Under the pieces are notes generated by a model. It was given only the letters and a program-made list of their open reading frames with translations, did not search any database and was not told the origin of the DNA. This document shows, piece after piece, positions 63,355 to 64,000 of a DNA stretch of 64,000 nucleotides (positions are counted from its first letter, which is position 1; each line of letters opens with the position of its first letter). The position numbers and the translations under genes are program-made. The stretch lies in assembly GCF_902506495.1 (NCBI RefSeq), contig NZ_LR733264.1, positions 2,000,900-2,064,899 on the forward strand, read 5' to 3'. The stretch is from Pseudomonas sp. 8O (GTDB taxonomy: Bacteria; Pseudomonadota; Gammaproteobacteria; Pseudomonadales; Pseudomonadaceae).

Positions 63355-63963
63355 TCAGTACAGGCTCGTCAGAAGCCTCTGCTGCAGATCACGCTGGTAG
63401 GCATCGACGTCGAAGGTTTCATCGATGCAGCGGAAGATATCGCCGGCGCTCGGCAGGCTGGCGCGCTCGACCTGACGCGAGGCATCCCACAGGCCCGAGC
63501 GCACCGCCGCCTTGGAACACTGGAAGTAGCAGGTATCGATATGGATGCGCAGCACGCTGCGCGGCAGCTTGCCCTGGGCACGGCCCAGTTCGAGCAGCTC
63601 GGGGTCGAGGGAAATCTCGGCGCGACCGTTGATGCGCAGGCTCTCGCCAACGCCGGGAATCAGAAACAGCAGCGCCACGCGCGGGTTCTGCACGATGTTG
63701 CGCAAGCTGTCGATACGGTTGTTGCCGGGACGATCCGGCAGCAGCAGGGTCTGGTCGTCAAGAATCTGCACGAAACCCGGCGCATCGCCACGCGGCGAAC
63801 AGTCCAGACCGTCCGGGCCGACGCTGGCCAGCACCACGAAGGGCGAGGCTTCGATCAGCGCACGGTAGGGCTCGATCAGCCGCGGCAGTTCCTTGCGCCG
63901 CGAGCGTTCATGGCTTTCGCCGTACAGTGCCTGCAGTTCGTCCAGCGTGGTGATGGTGGTCAT
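63355..63963 (-). CDS. PPOX-fold FMN-dependent protein (MSMEG_1061-like)
   Basis: 202 residues of the pyridoxamine 5'-phosphate oxidase superfamily. Family traits: PFVVLASVGPDGLDCSPRGD, LLPDRPGNNRIDSLRNIVQNP, LLFLIPGVGESLRINGRAEI. An FMN- or F420-type oxidoreductase whose substrate is unknown. Starts within the stop of the next gene upstream (ATGA). Confidence 0.88.
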   Translation of the reverse strand: MTTITTLDELQALYGESHERSRRKELPRLIEPYRALIEASPFVVLASVGPDGLDCSPRGDAPGFVQILDDQTLLLPDRPGNNRIDSLRNIVQNPRVALLFLIPGVGESLRINGRAEISLDPELLELGRAQGKLPRSVLRIHIDTCYFQCSKAAVRSGLWDASRQVERASLPSAGDIFRCIDETFDVDAYQRDLQQRLLTSLY

Positions 63964-64000
63964 GAGCCCTTCAGTTGCGCATAGCGGTCGCAGTCGGTGG
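63960..64000 (-). CDS. 3' end of an unidentified gene (cut by window end)
   Basis: The minus strand is open from the right edge to a TGA at 63960, encoding about 12 residues ending TDCDRYAQLKGS. It overlaps the PPOX gene by 4 bp, so the two are likely one operon. Too short to identify. Confidence 0.55.
   Translation of the reverse strand, partial: TDCDRYAQLKGS

Overview
This 64 kb window is a chromosomal segment of a Pseudomonas-type gammaproteobacterium (Pseudomonas sensu lato). The support is high GC, typical pseudomonad protein sequences, interspersed palindromic repeats of Pseudomonas style, and a backbone gene order (trpI, trpBA, LysR-betC-choX-sulP, aroE, hemF, qor, tsaC, dprA, LysM, def-fmt-rsmB-trkA, a TPR gene, pilZ, lpxL/htrB) that, from memory, matches the origin-proximal stretch of P. 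aeruginosa PAO1 around PA0011 to PA0037. The far end of the window therefore probably points towards oriC. No rRNA, tRNA, CRISPR array, intact IS or prophage was seen.

Layout. 1-8.2 kb: two tandem iron-signalling units (FecI-type sigma, FecR anti-sigma, STN-type TonB receptor). 8.4-12.2 kb: trpI and trpBA, separated by an inserted two-TM DUF3592-like gene. 12.3-23.4 kb: accessory region with a HEPN/nucleotidyltransferase pair, a SulP permease, a small secreted protein, an SDR, an AraC regulator with a third TonB receptor, a decayed aldo/keto reductase beside a LysR gene, and pbpG. 22.4-27.8 kb: choline-O-sulfate use (LysR, choline sulfatase, choline-binding protein, second SulP). 27.9-38.7 kb: housekeeping backbone. 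38.8-54 kb: ectoine/5-hydroxyectoine uptake and catabolism (DoeD, DoeC, DoeX, DoeB, DoeA, EutC, EutB, EnuR, EhuBCDA), interrupted by yhhQ (with a likely preQ1-I riboswitch) and an NlpC/P60 hydrolase. 54.3 kb: PilZ protein.

54.9-62.4 kb holds the most interesting feature: seven same-strand genes, each overlapping the next by 4-14 bp. They encode a FabH/OleA-like ketosynthase, a 3beta-HSD/OleD-like reductase, a metallo-beta-lactamase-fold hydrolase, an F390-synthetase/PaaK-like adenylate-forming enzyme, an ATP-grasp ligase, a GNAT/FemAB-like acyltransferase and a Rieske non-heme iron oxygenase. I do not recognise this as a characterised pathway. It has no carrier protein, exporter or regulator, and looks like an uncharacterised biosynthetic operon inserted between the pilZ and lpxL backbone genes. 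The window ends with lpxL/htrB, a PPOX-fold flavoprotein and the last codons of another minus-strand gene.

The accessory genes suggest an organism living with scarce iron, osmolyte-rich material (choline sulfate, ectoines) and abundant insertion of short non-autonomous repeats, several of which are described below.
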